DNA of 64,000 bases from an uncultured Oscillospiraceae bacterium (GTDB lineage Bacteria > Bacillota > Clostridia > Oscillospirales > Oscillospiraceae): the NCBI GenBank assembly GCA_947627735.1, contig CANQXG010000001.1, forward strand, positions 1 through 64,000, written 5' to 3'. A program made the position numbers and the translations under genes. The notes below the pieces were generated by a model that ran no database searches, had not been told where the DNA came from, and saw only the letters and a list, made by a program, of their open reading frames with translations. Positions 26,656-36,526 of the stretch are shown in pieces (position 1 is the first letter of the stretch; every line of letters starts with the position of its first letter).

Positions 26656-27918
26656 TCACTCACTGCAGTTCCGGCAGGACGGATAGTCCTGCAGCTGGTT
26701 TGTTCGCAGATGCCGGATAAAATCAAGATATGTCTTGCTTGTATATATTTCTTCCAAACTCTGTTCTCTCAGGTTGCCCAGTACGATCTCGTTATTGAAG
26801 ACCATGGGGCACGGGATCACATTCAGATCCCAGGTGACATATAGCTTGTTCTCCCGCATGGGGTATGGGTCGATAAAGCACTTTTTGACGCCCTCATTCG
26901 GCGCGGCAAAGTGAAACGCCTGCCCTCGGTTGTGGAGCGTCCTCCGGATCACTCGCACCGAGGGATGATCTTTCAGCCCGCCCTCGAATCGTTCTCTTAA
27001 TTCCGTCTGCCTCGCGTAGTCCAGCCCGCGCTGTTCAAAAAACGCCTGCCCAAAGTCCTCGACACCTACCACTATCTCTATCGGTCCGCCCAATGCCTCA
27101 TTTTTCTCGATCAGCGTATCGAGGTTTTTGCGCACGAGCTGCAGGCGGTCGGCGCCATGCAGCAATTTATACGTTTCGTCGTCGTACCCGTAGATGCTCA
27201 CCTGTATGCGTTTTATGCCCACGCGAAGGAACTCATCCCAGAAGGCGTCATCCTTTTCATATCCCAGCGTTGAAACCACTATCGGCATGCAGTTCGGCAT
27301 ACACTGTCTGATCTGGCGAATCTTGTCAAAGAAATCGTCCAGCAGCAGCACCTCGCCCATCCCATCTGTCCACACGACCATTTTTTTGCTCGCCTGAACG
27401 CCCAGCCGGGAGGCCACGAGCCGGATATCTTCCTCGCTCATAACGCCCTTCGGCCTGGTCATCTGCTCCCGGGGACAGAACACGCAGTTATATCCGCAAT
27501 AGTTCGTCAGCTCCAGCCCTACTTCAATATAATTTGGCACCTGGCCAAATACCGACTGCTCGATGAAACGCTTGTCCTGCAGGAGCCTGTTTTCTCTATA
27601 CGCAAGCTTCTGCAGTTTCCTTTTATTATCTGCCGCTTCCCGGTCGATTTTCGCGACGCAGTCCTTTTGGATTCGTTCAATCCGCTGTAGATCGCCCCTC
27701 AAATCATCAACAGACTTTTTGATCTTTGCCTGTTCCTGCCTTAAAAGGGCTATATCGTCATGTATGCTTCCCGCCTTGTTTGCAATGGCGCGATCTATCT
27801 CTGACAACCTGCTGTTGAGCATGTCGATCTCGCGCATAAAGCTCTTTGTCGGCGGCGGGAATACATGCTTTAACAGATCCTTTATCTTGCTGATGAAACT
27901 ATCGGGCAATTCCGTCAC
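26656..27918 (-). CDS. Radical SAM/SPASM protein with N-terminal coiled coil
   Basis: A 420-residue protein. Residues about 25-110 are highly charged with heptad-like repeats (coiled coil). The radical SAM cluster motif CGYNCVFC has Cys 141, 145 and 148, and the C-terminal FNNEIVLGNL...CRNCSE looks like a short SPASM-type auxiliary cluster site. SPASM proteins in glycan clusters can deoxygenate, epimerise or link sugars or cyclitols, but the substrate is unknown here. It overlaps the CBS-cupin gene by 4 bp, and a second radical SAM protein (29663-30757) lies three genes upstream. Confidence 0.78.
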   Translation of the reverse strand: MTELPDSFISKIKDLLKHVFPPPTKSFMREIDMLNSRLSEIDRAIANKAGSIHDDIALLRQEQAKIKKSVDDLRGDLQRIERIQKDCVAKIDREAADNKRKLQKLAYRENRLLQDKRFIEQSVFGQVPNYIEVGLELTNYCGYNCVFCPREQMTRPKGVMSEEDIRLVASRLGVQASKKMVVWTDGMGEVLLLDDFFDKIRQIRQCMPNCMPIVVSTLGYEKDDAFWDEFLRVGIKRIQVSIYGYDDETYKLLHGADRLQLVRKNLDTLIEKNEALGGPIEIVVGVEDFGQAFFEQRGLDYARQTELRERFEGGLKDHPSVRVIRRTLHNRGQAFHFAAPNEGVKKCFIDPYPMRENKLYVTWDLNVIPCPMVFNNEIVLGNLREQSLEEIYTSKTYLDFIRHLRTNQLQDYPSCRNCSE

Positions 27919-28661
27919 CCCCTGCCATACTTGTCCGCATACCGCTTCACGTCGTCCTCGCCGAAATACTCACCCAGCTGGACCTCCGTGAAAATCAGCA
28001 TATCTGTTTCCGAGATATTGGTGAGCCGGTGCCTGCAGCCTCGGGGGATAAAAATGCTCTGCCCAGGCGCGACCGTATGTACGGACTCGTCCAGCTGTAC
28101 CCAGCCTGTCCCGTTGACGATGATCCAGTACTCCTCCCGCCGCTCATGGCTCTGCAGGCTCAGTGCCTGGCCCGGCATGATGTACACCACCTTCGACTGG
28201 AACAAGTCGTTCAGGACCGTGGTCTTGTACCATCCCCAGGGCCGGGCAAATATCTCGTGCTCCAGCTCGGCTTCATCGATGCTGTCGAAATCATAGCCGA
28301 TCTGGAACCGCTGGTTTTTCAGCAGCAGCACGTTCAGCCCCCGGCGGGTGATGATATTGCGGAGCCTGCCAGCCTCGTCCAGGACCGGCAGAAACTCGAT
28401 CCGAGGCGACTGGAACCGGTCCAATATCCCGGACAGGTCCTCCCCGTCCCGCACATAGGTGAAATCCCTGCATATCACCGACTCGATGGGTTCGTCCATG
28501 CCCACGCCACGCAGCACGGCCCGCCGGATGTCCCCGTCCGTCAATGTTCCCGCCACGGTCCCGTCCCCGGCCAGTGCCACCAGGAACTTGACGTGGTTTT
28601 CATTCATATGGTCCAGCGACTGGAACAGGCTCCTATCCGCGCTGATGACGTGTTTTTTCAT
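27915..28661 (-). CDS. CBS-pair plus mannose-6-phosphate-isomerase-type cupin protein
   Basis: A 248-residue protein. The N-terminal half has two CBS motifs (VAGTLTDGDIRRAVLRG and LRNIITRRGLNVL) and the C-terminal half a type II mannose-6-phosphate isomerase cupin (ARPWGWYKT, QALSLQSHERREEYW, IFIPRGCRHRL). In Campylobacter Ptm/legionaminic clusters the CBS pair is joined to a nucleotidyltransferase (PtmE). Here the nucleotidyltransferase part is missing and a cupin takes its place. A role in making a phosphosugar precursor of the nonulosonate branch is plausible. The gene overlaps 26656-27918. Confidence 0.72.
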   Translation of the reverse strand: MKKHVISADRSLFQSLDHMNENHVKFLVALAGDGTVAGTLTDGDIRRAVLRGVGMDEPIESVICRDFTYVRDGEDLSGILDRFQSPRIEFLPVLDEAGRLRNIITRRGLNVLLLKNQRFQIGYDFDSIDEAELEHEIFARPWGWYKTTVLNDLFQSKVVYIMPGQALSLQSHERREEYWIIVNGTGWVQLDESVHTVAPGQSIFIPRGCRHRLTNISETDMLIFTEVQLGEYFGEDDVKRYADKYGRG

Positions 28662-28680
28662 GTGTTGTTTTGTCCTTTGC

Positions 28681-29572
28681 TTACCAAATCGTTCTTCCGC
28701 CGTCCAGCACCACCGTCGCGCCGGTCATGTAGGAGCTGGCGTCGGAGAGCATATACAGCACCGTCCCCACATACTCGTCCGGTCGGGACATCCGCCCCAT
28801 GGGGATGAGCTGTGATATCTTCTGCACGAACGCCGGGTCCTGGCCGTTCTCCAGGCTGGCCGGGCACAGGGTGTTGACCCGAACGCCCTTCTTCGCCCAG
28901 TAGACCGCCAGATACTTCGTCAGCCCCATGATGCCGTGTTTCACCACGGAATAGGACACCGGCTTGACGATCTGCTGGTCCTCCGGGACCCCCTCCTTGC
29001 GGTAGATGCTCTGGTTGGGCGCGATGATACCGTAATCGGAGGAGATGTTGATGATGACGCCCTTTCCCTGCTCCGCCATCACCTGGCCGAACACCTGGGC
29101 GCACAGGAGCGAACCCGTCAGGCCCACGGCGATGTCCTCGTTCCACATCTCCACGGGGAAGTTGTGGAACTGGATAGCCCCCAGGTTCTTGGACCCGCCC
29201 TCCACCTTTGGGTTGTTGGCGGCGTTGTTGATGAGGCCGTCGATGTGCCCGTACTTTGAAAGCAGCGCGTCCCGGACCTGACACAGGGCGTCCCGGCTGG
29301 TGATATCCGTCACGAACGTTTCTATGCGCGCGCCGGGATATGCCTTTTCCAGGTCGGCCTTCGTCCGCTCCATGCCGCCCGGGAATATGTCAAGCAGCAC
29401 GGCCACGCCGTCGCCGGACAGGATCGCCTCGGCGTGCTTCTTCCCCAGCAGTCCTCCGCCGCCGGTGACTATAAAGACCTTATCTCTGATCGAAAACAGC
29501 CGCTCCGCCGCGCCGCGGCCGGCTCTCTCTCTCTCTCTCTCTCTCTCTCGTATGGGTCGGATCGTCTTTCAT
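28681..29572 (-). CDS. PtmA-like SDR oxidoreductase, phase-variable, currently frame OFF
   Basis: ATG 29572 starts MKDDPTHT, then an (AG)13 tract of 26 nt puts translation out of frame, and a TAA stops it about 41 bases past the tract. The SDR body is intact in the next frame: VTGGGGLLGKKHAEA, NNAANNP, YSVVKHGIMGLTKYLAV (Tyr and Lys) and a C-terminal DGGRTIW. With 11 or 14 units the frame would be restored; 14 units give about 297 residues. No start codon in the body frame lies between the preceding stop (at 29571) and the Rossmann motif, so a full product needs tract change. The neighbouring CBS-cupin, Gfo/Idh and NeuB-like genes recall Campylobacter Ptm cassettes. Confidence 0.83.
29523..29549. 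repeat. Dinucleotide tract (CT)13 plus C within a coding region
   Basis: Thirteen CT units at 29523-29548 plus one C; coding strand AG, starting after codon 8 of the SDR gene. The coding-strand 3' flank is CCGGCCGCGGCGCGG, sharing GGCCGCGG with the other two tracts. Confidence 0.95.
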
Positions 29573-29662
29573 TTCTGCACCTCTGTTGTATTTCGGCAGC
29601 CGGACCGGCAGGGCCTTCGGCTGACCTTTATGCTTGTTCGAGGCGCAGAAACGATTCAGCGG

Positions 29663-30757
<1,095 letters not shown>

Positions 30758-30812
30758 TGTTTTTTCTCCTTTTGATCTCAAATGTAATCTTTTGCAGACG
30801 TTTTCTTTTTGC

Positions 30813-31850
30813 CTAAAACGGAAGGTCCACCGATCTGTGTTCCTCCGACGCTTTTTTGGCGGCGCAGGCCATGCGCAGGCTCACGGCGCCCTCCTCCAAT
30901 GTCAGCATATCCTGCCGGCGGCTCTTCACCGCCGCGAGGAACGCCTTCATCTCGTCCACGAACATCTGGTTGCGCTGGAAATCCGAAAACTCCTCCCGCG
31001 TTACCTGATCGCCCCGGGCCACCGTCACGCTCGCCCCCAGCAGGTCCGCCTCCGCCCAGCCGTTCTCCCATATCACCCGGCAGCACCGCCGGGGCGGATA
31101 TTGGAAGAAGTCCGCGTGAGCGCTCACCGGGAAGGCCCCCAGGGGTCCGTCCATCCAATAGATGGCCTCGCAGTAGTCCTCCACGCTGAGCGCAAGGCAG
31201 CTGTTGGTCCCGCAGAAGGCCGTGACCGCCTTCGGCGCGCCAAATATCCACTGCAGGTAGTCCAGCTCGTGGATCTGCTGGTTCATGATAACGCCGCCGC
31301 CCTGGTCCTTCCGGGCCATGTATGTGTCGGCGTAGTTCTCATAGGTGTGCATGGTGGTCAGCCGCTCGCCGATCTCCGAGCGCACGGATATGATGGGACC
31401 AAATTCCCGGGACCGCACCAGCTCCCGCAGCCGCCGCAGGCAGGGGTGGAACCGGTTCTGGAACCCCACGAACACGATGCGGCCGCCGTCCTTCGCCGCC
31501 TGGATCAGCTCGTCCACGCCCGCCATGTCATAGGATATGGGCTTTTCCAGGAACACGTCGCAGCCCGCCCGGACGGCCTTCAGGGCACAGGGGATGTGCT
31601 GGCTGGTGATGTTCGTCACATAGGCGACGTCCGGCCTCTGGGCCAGGGCCTCGTCCAGGTCGGAGAAGCTGCGGATGGCAAATGCGTCCTCCAGCCGGAC
31701 CCCCTCCCGGATCTGCATCGTGTCGGAGAACGTCCGCTGCAGGCCCCGGACGCGGTAGGCCAGAAACTCCGCCTCATCGCCCAGATACGCCCGCAGATTG
31801 CGCAGATGCCGCTGGCCGATGCTCCCCAGGCCGATCATCAGTATTTTCAT
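30813..31850 (-). CDS. Gfo/Idh/MocA-family oxidoreductase
   Basis: A 345-residue NAD(P)-dependent sugar dehydrogenase. The Rossmann start is MKILMIGLGSIGQRHLRNL, then VFLEKPIS (the EKP catalytic lysine motif) and IHELDYLQWIFG. ATG 31850 is preceded by GAAGGAG and overlaps the upstream cytidylyltransferase stop by 4 bp. In nonulosonate and Ptm-type clusters such enzymes oxidise or reduce an intermediate; the exact substrate is not readable. It lies directly upstream of the ON-state radical SAM gene. Confidence 0.85.
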   Translation of the reverse strand: MKILMIGLGSIGQRHLRNLRAYLGDEAEFLAYRVRGLQRTFSDTMQIREGVRLEDAFAIRSFSDLDEALAQRPDVAYVTNITSQHIPCALKAVRAGCDVFLEKPISYDMAGVDELIQAAKDGGRIVFVGFQNRFHPCLRRLRELVRSREFGPIISVRSEIGERLTTMHTYENYADTYMARKDQGGGVIMNQQIHELDYLQWIFGAPKAVTAFCGTNSCLALSVEDYCEAIYWMDGPLGAFPVSAHADFFQYPPRRCCRVIWENGWAEADLLGASVTVARGDQVTREEFSDFQRNQMFVDEMKAFLAAVKSRRQDMLTLEEGAVSLRMACAAKKASEEHRSVDLPF

Positions 31851-32611
31851 GGCTGCTCCTTCTCCGCCTCGCACCGGCGCAGATACGCCATGATCTCGTT
31901 ATCGAACAGCGACACCGCCTCCGTCGTTTCCTCAAACTCCCGGATGCTGTCTATGTCGACGGTCTCCGGGACCTCGAATCCGATCATCCTCTCCCCGTGC
32001 AGCAGATGGTGCTCAACGATGTATTCCGTTCGCAGCACATCCACATACCCGTCCGGGATATACATGGCCGGGAACCCCTGTCGCGGGCCGTTGGCCCGGT
32101 CCAGGGAGATGCCGTTGAACGCCTGATAATAGCCGTCCTCCGAGCGCCAGAACCACTTGAACGGGCACAGGTCCGTTCTGTGGGCCGAGCGCAGGGAATC
32201 CGCCGTGCTGTCGGCGGTCATCTGCCCGATGGCGCTGCGGATCACCGATATCTCCCGCAGCGGCGTGGTGGGCCGCAGATGGACCCAATACTCCGGCAGC
32301 ACATCCTCGTGCTCGTCCAGCCAGTGGATGGCGTGGAGCATGAACTCCACATCCGTCGCCATGTTCCCCGCTATCTCCGCCGGGCGCAGGAAGGGCACGT
32401 CCGCCCCGTAGGACCTGGCGATCTGGGCGTACTGCTCCGAGTCGGTGGACACGATGACCCGCCGCACCTCCGGCGTCAGCTTGCCTGCCGCGATGCTGTA
32501 CGCCATGAGCGGGTGTCCCGCCAGGGGCTTGATATTCTTGTTCTTCACGCCCGTGGACCCGGACCGGGCCGGCACGATGGCATAGATCAGGCCCTTTTGG
32601 ATAGGCTTCAT
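31847..32611 (-). CDS. CMP-nonulosonate (acylneuraminate/Kdn-like) cytidylyltransferase
   Basis: A NeuA-like cytidylyltransferase of 254 residues: YAIVPARSGSTGVKNKNI, LAGHPLMAYSI, VSTDSEQYAQIA and LRPTTPLRE are all family signatures. It activates the nine-carbon keto acid as CMP-sugar for transfer. ATG 32611 follows GGAGG at 10 bases. It forms an overlapping chain with the HAD phosphatase and NeuB-like synthase genes. The set NeuB-like without SAF, KdsC-like phosphatase and CMP-transferase equals the three-enzyme Kdn pathway described in Bacteroides thetaiotaomicron, so CMP-Kdn is one candidate product. Confidence 0.88.
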   Translation of the reverse strand: MKPIQKGLIYAIVPARSGSTGVKNKNIKPLAGHPLMAYSIAAGKLTPEVRRVIVSTDSEQYAQIARSYGADVPFLRPAEIAGNMATDVEFMLHAIHWLDEHEDVLPEYWVHLRPTTPLREISVIRSAIGQMTADSTADSLRSAHRTDLCPFKWFWRSEDGYYQAFNGISLDRANGPRQGFPAMYIPDGYVDVLRTEYIVEHHLLHGERMIGFEVPETVDIDSIREFEETTEAVSLFDNEIMAYLRRCEAEKEQP

Positions 32612-33099
32612 TTCCCGCTGTCCTCCCGACTGTTCAGAATTTCCCGGCACAGCTGGCGGATCACACCGCAGCCGCCGTCTTTCTCGGATACCCAGCCGCT
32701 TATGGCCAGCACCTCCGGCTCCGCGTCCCGCGGGCAGCCGCAGGCGCCCACCGCCTGCATCGCCGCCAGATCGTTGACGTCGTTGCCGATGAACATCGCC
32801 TCCTGGGGCGAGAAGCCGTTTTCCCCGCAGTAATCCAGGACGGCCTGCCGTTTATCCTCCACGGCGTGGAGAACGCCGATCTTCAGCTTCCGCGCCCGCT
32901 GCTCCACGATGGGATTGACCTCCGTGGAGATGATAACCTGGCGGATGCCGGCCTCCCGGAGCAGCCGCACGCCCGTGCCGTCACCGCGATGGAAGACGGC
33001 CGACTCCTCGCCCGTCTCCGACACGATGACCCGGTTGTCCGTGAGCACCCCATCACAGTCGTAGATGAGGAGCCTGACCCTGGAAAAGTCCATGCTCAC
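32608..33099 (-). CDS. KdsC-like HAD phosphatase (nonulosonate 9-phosphate phosphatase)
   Basis: A 163-residue C0-type HAD protein: YDCDGVLTDN nucleophile loop, IISTEVNPIV, EDKRQAVLDY and IGNDVNDLAAM. The absence of a cap domain and the length match KDO-8-phosphate and Kdn-9-phosphate phosphatases. It overlaps both neighbours by 4 bp, so it most likely removes the phosphate left by the NeuB-like condensation. Its presence implies that the synthase uses a phosphorylated aldose. Confidence 0.87.
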   Translation of the reverse strand: MSMDFSRVRLLIYDCDGVLTDNRVIVSETGEESAVFHRGDGTGVRLLREAGIRQVIISTEVNPIVEQRARKLKIGVLHAVEDKRQAVLDYCGENGFSPQEAMFIGNDVNDLAAMQAVGACGCPRDAEPEVLAISGWVSEKDGGCGVIRQLCREILNSREDSGK

Positions 33100-33974
33100 C
33101 GGCCCCGATATTTTAGCTTGTCCCGCTGCACCTGCTCGATGGGCAGGATCTCGCTGTCCTTATAGGTCAGCGCCTGCTGCACGTCGTGCAGGTCTTTTAC
33201 CAGCTTTCTGAACTCGTCCGGCTCCAGGGAGGCTGCGTGGTCCGTCCCCTTCCAGGTCTTGTCCAGCGTATAGTGGCGCTCTATGACCTCCGCCCCCAGC
33301 GTATAGGCGGCGATATCCACCGCCGTGCCCAGATGGTGGCCGGAGAATCCGATCTTCTTCACCGTGCTGCCGAAGGTCTTTTTAAGCCTCGTCAGCTCCA
33401 GCAGGCACACGTCCCCGTAAGGCACCGGGTACCCGGAGGTGCAGTCGAAGATCACCAGGTCCTTGTTCCGCCCGCTTTTGACGAATAGGTCCACGATCTT
33501 CTCCTCCTCCTCGTGGGTGGTCATACCGAAGGAGAGCTGGACCTCGCCGCCGTAGTTGTCGCACAGCCACTGGAGCATGGCGAAGTTGTTGTTGCTGGCG
33601 GAGGGGATCTTGATGAACTGCGGCTCGATGGCGGCGATCTCCTTGGCGGAGGTCATGTCCCACACAGAGGTGGAATAGACGATACCGAACTGCTCGCACC
33701 AGGCCTTCAGCTGCCGGTGCTGCTCCGCCGTGAACTCCAGGAATTCCCGGTGCTCCCCGTAGGTCTTTCCGTAGGAATTGGCGGGATTGGGATGGGGCGC
33801 GTTATACTGCTCCGGGGTCAGCAGCTCCCGGTTGCAGCGCTTCTGAAACTTGATGGCGTCCGCCTTGCAATACAGCGCCGCCGTGGCGATCAGGTCCCGG
33901 GCGATGGACATCTCGCCCTTGTGATTGCACCCCGCCTCGGCGATGATGAACGGTTTAGTGTAGGTCGTTTTCAT
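33096..33974 (-). CDS. NeuB-family nonulosonate (Kdn/sialate-type) synthase lacking the SAF domain
   Basis: A 292-residue PEP-condensing TIM barrel: FIIAEAGCNHKGEM at the start, then AIKFQKR, FGIVYSTSVWD, FIKIPSASNNN and the C-terminal VIERHYTLDKTWKGTDHAAS. Standard NeuB proteins are about 340 residues and end with an antifreeze-like SAF domain; here the chain stops after the barrel. SAF-less forms include the Kdn-9-phosphate synthase type. Start ATG 33974. A phosphorylated hexose plus PEP is the likely substrate pair because a KdsC-like phosphatase follows. Confidence 0.85.
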   Translation of the reverse strand: MKTTYTKPFIIAEAGCNHKGEMSIARDLIATAALYCKADAIKFQKRCNRELLTPEQYNAPHPNPANSYGKTYGEHREFLEFTAEQHRQLKAWCEQFGIVYSTSVWDMTSAKEIAAIEPQFIKIPSASNNNFAMLQWLCDNYGGEVQLSFGMTTHEEEEKIVDLFVKSGRNKDLVIFDCTSGYPVPYGDVCLLELTRLKKTFGSTVKKIGFSGHHLGTAVDIAAYTLGAEVIERHYTLDKTWKGTDHAASLEPDEFRKLVKDLHDVQQALTYKDSEILPIEQVQRDKLKYRGR

Positions 33975-34007
33975 TTGATCTATCTTCCTCCGGTCTTATA
34001 TAACTTG

Positions 34008-34997
34008 TCATAGGGCATTCTGTTGCGCCCTTCTCATCTCTCCGTCCTGCCATCGGAACCATTCCCGGGCCGGCACGTCAAACAGGGCCGTGGACGCGAT
34101 CGCCGTGACACAGTCAAAGCTGACCCCGGCCAGACGGAACATCTCCGCCGGGATAGTCCGGTCAAGGACGACTACCCCCATGCCGGAATAGTCCGCCGCG
34201 TCCCGGGGATGGGGCTTGAGCATCACCGCATATCCCCGCGCTCTCAGCGCCCTCACGATATCCCGGTAGACGGCCAGCTGCTCCTCCTCGGTGTCCATCA
34301 GCCCGTCTTCCACGAATGGCTGTGTCAGCACCAGCGCCGTCTTTCCCTGGACCGGCGGCACCTCCGGCCTGCCGAACACATCCAAAAGGAGCTGTTTGTC
34401 CTCCGGCCTCAACGCGTCGAACAGGGGCTTTCGCGGCACCTCCACCAGCCGCTCCCGGGGCAGCTCCACGCCGTCCAGGTCGTTGACCTCGATCTCCCGG
34501 ACCAGCCCGTCCTCCCCGAAGTACAGATACCCGATGTGGAACAGCCGCTTTATCAGCGCCTTCAGGCCCTTCTGAGGCAGCATATGGGCAAAGGGTCCGG
34601 TGGTGAGGATCTTGTAGCTGTCCAGCCCGTCCTCCACGATCCGGTAGGGCAGCCGCCGGTCCTTCATGTAATGGGCCATCCAGGTCCCGTCGTGGAAGAT
34701 GTTCACCTCGTCGTAGTCCTCAAACCGGAATCCCGCCGGGAAGCTTTTCTCGATGGCCGCCGCGCTTTTCCGGTGGTAGAACAGGGCGTGGTCTATCGCA
34801 TTGGAAAAGACATACTCCTCCACGCCGCCTATGTACACCGTCCGGCGAAACAGCCCGCTTTCCTCGATCCTGCGGGCCAGCGCCGCCCCCTCCGGGATGT
34901 ACCCAGTGATGAGGATATCCGCCTCCTGCCGGTCCACCAGCTGCTTCACGCAGGCGATCAGGGCGTGGTAATAGGTGGAGCATACGTAGAGCTTCAT
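34008..34997 (-). CDS. Putative sialyltransferase-like glycosyltransferase (GT52-like)
   Basis: A 329-residue protein. The start MKLYVCSTYYHALIACVKQL and VMLKPHPRD with CVTAIASTALFD resemble the bacterial alpha-2,3-sialyltransferase/GT52 and polysialyltransferase groups (HP motif and S/T pair near the C-terminus). YRIVEDGLDSYKI in the middle is also typical. It sits immediately after the CMP-nonulosonate genes, so it probably transfers that sugar to the glycan. The assignment is by motif memory and context and is moderately sure. Confidence 0.72.
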   Translation of the reverse strand: MKLYVCSTYYHALIACVKQLVDRQEADILITGYIPEGAALARRIEESGLFRRTVYIGGVEEYVFSNAIDHALFYHRKSAAAIEKSFPAGFRFEDYDEVNIFHDGTWMAHYMKDRRLPYRIVEDGLDSYKILTTGPFAHMLPQKGLKALIKRLFHIGYLYFGEDGLVREIEVNDLDGVELPRERLVEVPRKPLFDALRPEDKQLLLDVFGRPEVPPVQGKTALVLTQPFVEDGLMDTEEEQLAVYRDIVRALRARGYAVMLKPHPRDAADYSGMGVVVLDRTIPAEMFRLAGVSFDCVTAIASTALFDVPAREWFRWQDGEMRRAQQNAL

Positions 34998-36526
34998 ATC
35001 CCCAGATACCTCTCCCAGAACTCCAAACTCGTCAGCTCTCCCAGCTGGGCCTGATACGCCGCCCGCACCTTTTTATAGCCCCGGACGAACGCCCCCATCA
35101 CCGGCAGCAGCCGGATCGGGTCCGTCAGGATGCTGGCCAGGCGGCTCTTGCCCGGCTTTTTCATCTCCGCCAGAAGCGCCTCATTCAGCGCCTCGCCGTC
35201 TGTTTCCAGGAAGAGATCCGGCCCACGCAGAAAGTCCCGGTACGCCCGCAGCAAAAAACCTATCGCCCGTGTGTCCCCCAGCAGCACCGCTTTCCCCGCC
35301 CCCCGGATCAGCTTCATCAAACCGGGCCATACGCCCGCGCCGCTGCCGTGGAGTGCACTAGTCACCAGCTCGTTGCGCTTGATGTAATACTCCAGATGGA
35401 CGCTGTACTTCTCGTCGAACCGCCGATGCCACACGCCGATGCCGTTCATCAGCAAAAAGGCAGCATCCATCCGCAGGCCGTACTCCACATCGTCTATTTT
35501 GATGAACAGCGGCAGCGGCAGCCCGATCATATCGACCGCTCCCAGAGGGATACAGCAATACCACCAAGCGTTATACTGCACGCGGCGCTCTCTCTCATTC
35601 GCCAAAAGAGCTGCCGGACCCGTCAGTTCCAGGCCCTGTCCCATCGGCCTTAAGCGGCCCTTTTGAAACAGCGCTCCCGCCTCATACTGCACCGTGGGCG
35701 CATCCTCCAGGAGCATCTGCCCGCCGACGCACAGGGGCCTGTCCGACGGCTTGGCATACCGCAGCAGCTGCACCGTCTTTACCAGCGCCTCCGTTTCAAA
35801 GGAGATGTCGTCGTCCATGAACAGGACGTGGGTGTATGTGTCCCGCCGGCGATATGCCTCCATGAGGCCCCGGGTAAAACCCCCGCTGCCGCCGCAGTTC
35901 CGGTTGGGGAACAGCTTCACATGGTCATCCTCCGCCAGCGTCAGCGTCCGGCCGTTGTCCACCACGAACAGGTCCAGCGCCTCCCGGATGGGGCAGTTTT
36001 CATCCCCCCACACCGTCTGGCGCAGCTGGGCCAGGTTCCGGGCCACATAGTCCTCCCGGCGGTAGGTGCACATCACTGCCGCCACCTTCACACCATTCAC
36101 AGGCGGCAGGTCAGACTCCCATTGGCCCCGGAGAAACCGGACAGTCCCGTCCGCCGCCTGCACCGTCAGGTACAGCATCCCCTCCGCCGGCAGCGGCGCC
36201 AGGTCTATGGCGGGCAGATGAACCTCGCCGGACACGCGCTTTTCAAGCAGCGTCCTCTCCCCGTCCTGCGTGAACAGACGCACCGAGAGCAGGACTTCGC
36301 CCTCTACCTCCGCCCGGAGGGATACGCCGGTCACATGGGTGTACCGCAGGTACTTGGGATAGAAAAAGCCGTTGAAGTAGCTGTCGAAGGTCACGACGCC
36401 TCCCGCGGGGATTGTCATTCCATCCCGGTCACAGGTGGCTGCGTCGTCTGCGTGGTAGTAGAGCGCGGACCGGTCCGTCCTGTCCGGGCCGGGAAGGATG
36501 ATGCGCGACAATACCGTTCCCATCAT
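34994..36526 (-). CDS. GlfT2-like galactofuranosyltransferase
   Basis: A 510-residue protein with the GlfT2 arrangement: an N-terminal beta-sandwich (about 1-150), a GT-A core with FMDDDISFE (metal site), KIDDVEYGLR and GIGVWHRRFDEKYSVHLEYY, then helical tail. It is the single-domain counterpart of the fused gene at 22766-25516. Two enzymes may add Galf at different positions. It overlaps the DUF4422 gene and the sialyltransferase-like gene by 4 bp each. Confidence 0.85.
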   Translation of the reverse strand: MMGTVLSRIILPGPDRTDRSALYYHADDAATCDRDGMTIPAGGVVTFDSYFNGFFYPKYLRYTHVTGVSLRAEVEGEVLLSVRLFTQDGERTLLEKRVSGEVHLPAIDLAPLPAEGMLYLTVQAADGTVRFLRGQWESDLPPVNGVKVAAVMCTYRREDYVARNLAQLRQTVWGDENCPIREALDLFVVDNGRTLTLAEDDHVKLFPNRNCGGSGGFTRGLMEAYRRRDTYTHVLFMDDDISFETEALVKTVQLLRYAKPSDRPLCVGGQMLLEDAPTVQYEAGALFQKGRLRPMGQGLELTGPAALLANERERRVQYNAWWYCCIPLGAVDMIGLPLPLFIKIDDVEYGLRMDAAFLLMNGIGVWHRRFDEKYSVHLEYYIKRNELVTSALHGSGAGVWPGLMKLIRGAGKAVLLGDTRAIGFLLRAYRDFLRGPDLFLETDGEALNEALLAEMKKPGKSRLASILTDPIRLLPVMGAFVRGYKKVRAAYQAQLGELTSLEFWERYLGI

